NCBI RefSeq assembly: GCF_018139485.1
Contig: NZ_JAGSNF010000003.1
Span: forward strand, 248,001-312,000
Direction: 5' to 3'
From: Phycicoccus avicenniae
Lineage (GTDB): Bacteria > Actinomycetota > Actinomycetes > Actinomycetales > Dermatophilaceae
Length of the DNA stretch: 64,000 nt
Part shown: piece after piece, positions 61,628 through 64,000 of the stretch
How positions within the stretch are numbered: position 1 is the stretch's first letter
How the letters are laid out: each line of letters opens with the position of its first letter
Translations under genes and position numbers: made by a program
The notes under the pieces: model-generated
Told to the model about the DNA's origin: nothing
What the model saw: the letters and a program-made list of their open reading frames with translations, nothing else
Database searches by the model: none

Positions 61628-61720
61628 GGTGACAACCAACCACATCGCACGGGTCGGCGGTAGCGGCGCATCGCGTTTCGGTCCACCGGGTTGTCGGACC
61701 TCTCTCCTACCGTTTCGGTC

Positions 61721-62887
61721 ATGCGGCTGCTGCACACCTCGGACTGGCACCTGGGACGCTCGTTCCACGGGGTCGGGCTGCTCGGTGCCCAGGCAGCCTG
61801 GCTCGACCACCTCGTCGACGTCGTCCGCACCGAGGGCGTCGACGCCGTCCTCGTCAGCGGTGACGTCTACGACCGGGCCCTGCCCGCGCCCGACACCGTC
61901 GAGCTGCTCTCCGGCACCCTCGAGCGGATCGTCGACGCCGGGGCGCGCGTGGTGGTCTCCAGCGGCAACCACGACTCCGCGGTGCGGCTGGGCTTCGCCT
62001 CCGGCCTCCTGGAGCGTGCAGGGGTGCACGTGCGCACCTCGGTCGCCGACATCGGCCGGCCCGTGCTCCTCGGCGACGTCGCGGTCCACCCGCTCCCCTA
62101 CCTCGAGCCGTCGCTCGTGGCCGACGCGCTCGGCGCCACCGAGCGCAGCCACGGCGCCGTCGTCCGCGCGGCGATGGACCGGGTGCGGGACGACGTCGCG
62201 ACGCGCGGCGGCCGCAGCGTCGTCATGGCGCACGCCTTCGTCAGCGGGTGCGCGACGAGCGAGTCCGAGCGGGACATCGCGGTCGGCGGGGTCTCCGTCG
62301 TCGCTCCCGACGTCTTCGACGGGGTCGACTACGCCGCCCTCGGGCACCTCCACGGCCGGCAGGCCGTCGACGAGCACGTCCGGTACAGCGGCTCGCCGCT
62401 CGCGATGTCCTTCGGCGAGGCGCGGCAGCGCAAGGGCTCCCTCCTCGTCGACCTGTCCGGGGACGAGCCCGTCGTCGAGGAGGTCGACGCACCGGTCGGG
62501 CGACCGCTCGCGGTCCTGCGCGGCCGGATCGAGGACCTCCTCGCGTCCCCCGAGCACCGCGAGGCGGAGTCGGCCTGGTGCCAGGTCACCCTCACCGACG
62601 CCGCGCGCCCGCTCGGGGCGATGGAACGCCTGCGCCGCCGCTTCCCGCACACCCTCGAGCTGCGCTTCGAGCCCGAGGGCGCCGCCGCGCCGCTGCGCCC
62701 CTACGCCACCCGGGTCGCCCAGCGCTCGACCGTCGACGTCTGCTGCGACTTCCTCGGCCACGTCCGTGGCGGGCGCGCCGCCGACGACGAGGAGCAGGCC
62801 CTCGTCCGCGAGGCCGTCGAGGCCGCCCGGCTGGCCCGCGGCGCCACCGACGACGAGGGTCGGGCCCGGTCCGTGGGGGCGGCGTGA
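61721..62887 (+). CDS. sbcD: Exonuclease subunit SbcD
   Basis: 388 residues. Mre11-type nuclease: TSDWHLGRSF (Asp8, His10), GDVYDRA, GNHDSAVRLG and the GHLHG motif hold two metals. With SbcC it cleaves hairpins and protein-blocked DNA ends. ATG with -10 TACCGT ending seven bases upstream (leaderless). The sbcC GTG overlaps its stop by four bases, the usual coupling of the pair. Confidence 0.95.
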   Translation: MRLLHTSDWHLGRSFHGVGLLGAQAAWLDHLVDVVRTEGVDAVLVSGDVYDRALPAPDTVELLSGTLERIVDAGARVVVSSGNHDSAVRLGFASGLLERAGVHVRTSVADIGRPVLLGDVAVHPLPYLEPSLVADALGATERSHGAVVRAAMDRVRDDVATRGGRSVVMAHAFVSGCATSESERDIAVGGVSVVAPDVFDGVDYAALGHLHGRQAVDEHVRYSGSPLAMSFGEARQRKGSLLVDLSGDEPVVEEVDAPVGRPLAVLRGRIEDLLASPEHREAESAWCQVTLTDAARPLGAMERLRRRFPHTLELRFEPEGAAAPLRPYATRVAQRSTVDVCCDFLGHVRGGRAADDEEQALVREAVEAARLARGATDDEGRARSVGAA

Positions 62888-64000
62888 GGATCCACCGCCT
62901 CGAGGTCGAGGCGTTCGGGCCGTTCGCCGGCCGGGTCGAGATCGACCTCGACACCGCCGCGGGCGCCGGGCTCTTCCTCGTCCACGGCCCGACTGGCGCG
63001 GGCAAGACGACGCTCCTCGACGCCGTCTGCTTCGCCCTCTACGCCGACGTCCCCGGCGCCCGGGGTCGGCACGGCCTGCGCAGCGACCACGCGGCACCGG
63101 ACGTGCGGCCCGAGGTCGTCCTCGAGCTGACGGTCGGTGGCCGGAGGCTGAGGATCACCCGCTCCCCCGCGTGGGACCGCCCGAAGAAGCGGGGCAGCGG
63201 GACGACGTCCGTCCCCGCCTCCGTCGTCCTCGAGGAGCGGGTCGGGTCCCGGTGGGAGGGTCTCAGCCACCGCAACGACGAGGTCGCCGACCTCGTCCTC
63301 GACCTCCTGGGGATGGGGCTCTCGCAGTTCGCGAGCGTCGTGCTGCTCCCCCAGGGCGACTTCGCGACGTTCCTGCGGGCCGACCCCGAGGCCCGCCGCT
63401 CCCTGCTGCAGCGGCTCTTCGACATCTCCGTCTTCGCCGACGTCGAGCAGTGGCTCGTCGACGCCCGACGCCGCTCGGCCGCCGACGCGGAGGGGGCCCG
63501 CTCGGCCCTCGACGCCGAGCTGCGCGTCGTCGAGGAGCTCCTCGGCTCCGTCGCGGACGAGCACGAGCACGGCCCCGCCGTCGTCGACGAGGCCGACCTC
63601 GCCGGCCTTCCGGACCGGGTGCGCGGGGTGGCCGACGACCTCGCCCGGCGGGTCGGTGAGGCCATGGCCCGGCTCGACGCCGCCGAGCAGGTCGAACGGG
63701 CCGCGGTCGCCGCACACGACGAGGCGAGCACGACCCACGAGCGGCAGGAGCGCGCGGCGCGGGCCCGCCGGCGCCTCACGGCCCTCGAGGCCGACGGCGA
63801 GGCCCACGCGGACCGGGTCGCACGGCTCGACGCCGCGGACCGCGCCGCCACCGTCCGCGGGCACCTGCGCGCCGAGCAGCGCCTTCGCCAGGAGGCCGCC
63901 GACGCCCGGGCCCGGTGCGAGCGGGCCCGGGGACCGCTCGTGGCGTCCGGCATGCCCGCGGACCGGCCGGCCGTCGCGGTCCTGCGGGACCTGCGCGACC
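62884..64000 (+). CDS. sbcC: Exonuclease subunit SbcC, 3' end cut by window edge
   Basis: The first 372 residues are present. The SMC-like ATPase head begins with RIHRLEVEAFGPFAGRVEIDL and Walker A GPTGAGKTT near residue 39, and a Q-loop region appears in LLPQGDFATFLRA. The coiled coil then begins (Ala, Glu, Arg-rich heptads from about 190) and runs past the right edge, so the zinc hook, second coil and Walker B are not visible. It pairs with SbcD upstream. Confidence 0.93.
   Translation, partial: MRIHRLEVEAFGPFAGRVEIDLDTAAGAGLFLVHGPTGAGKTTLLDAVCFALYADVPGARGRHGLRSDHAAPDVRPEVVLELTVGGRRLRITRSPAWDRPKKRGSGTTSVPASVVLEERVGSRWEGLSHRNDEVADLVLDLLGMGLSQFASVVLLPQGDFATFLRADPEARRSLLQRLFDISVFADVEQWLVDARRRSAADAEGARSALDAELRVVEELLGSVADEHEHGPAVVDEADLAGLPDRVRGVADDLARRVGEAMARLDAAEQVERAAVAAHDEASTTHERQERAARARRRLTALEADGEAHADRVARLDAADRAATVRGHLRAEQRLRQEAADARARCERARGPLVASGMPADRPAVAVLRDLRD

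Overview
The window comes from the chromosome of a very high-GC actinobacterium. The evidence is the complete Pup-proteasome locus (mpa, dop, pup, prcB, prcA, pafA, pafB, pafC), an RbpA homologue, the Lnt/Ppm1 lipoprotein and mannosyl-transfer pair, a 13E12/DUF222-type HNH gene, and many GTG starts. Gene order (trmI-mpa, dop-pup-prcBA-pafA, two FKBPs, pafBC, tatAC, diacylglycerol kinase, helY) and the clostridial-type lysine genes suggest Micrococcales, perhaps the Intrasporangiaceae/Dermatophilaceae group. That placement is inference. I found no rRNA, tRNA, CRISPR array, integrase or insertion sequence, and no gene-free stretch longer than 300 bases.

Layout: 1-11.2 kb holds trmI (cut by the left edge), the proteasomal ATPase, a Tat-exported cell-wall peptidase, a PRPP-synthetase-like operon, and the dop-pup-prcB-prcA-pafA chain with start/stop overlaps. 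11.3-21.1 kb holds two FKBP isomerases, a DUF3866 gene, pafB-pafC, a small membrane protein, tatA-tatC, a lipid kinase and the HelY helicase. 21.1-27.1 kb is a set of small regulator-plus-enzyme units: VOC/AraC, 5'-3' exonuclease, Lrp, DUF1015, a thioredoxin-reductase-like protein with an XRE-cupin regulator, and a YbaK deacylase.

27.2-40.6 kb carries a lysine-degradation pathway in two pieces: kamA and kdd (27.2-29.7 kb), then kamD, kamE and kal (37.8-40.6 kb). Between them lie an ABC exporter with a DesK/DesR-like two-component system, an amidohydrolase, two acetyltransferases and an SOS-box-controlled HNH endonuclease gene. The Kce cleavage enzyme of the pathway is not in the window.

40.6-64 kb holds lnt-ppm1-fxsA, rbpA with a sigma-R/SigH-type promoter, an UMF1-type transporter with a perfect Crp/GlxR-type site upstream, a coiled-coil M15 peptidase, an SSB paralogue, a DUF3105-DUF305-DUF3105 operon of exported His-rich proteins (possible metal handling), a frameshifted ketopantoate reductase, an SGNH hydrolase, a polar amino acid ABC importer, rlmC, DUF1028, a YciO-like protein, OsmC, a sugar porter, a GCS2-family ligase, sbcD, and sbcC cut by the right edge.

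The most general signal is regulatory. At least twenty genes have a TANNNT -10 hexamer ending only 5-7 bases before their ATG or GTG, which predicts widespread leaderless transcription. I used this pattern to choose several starts.
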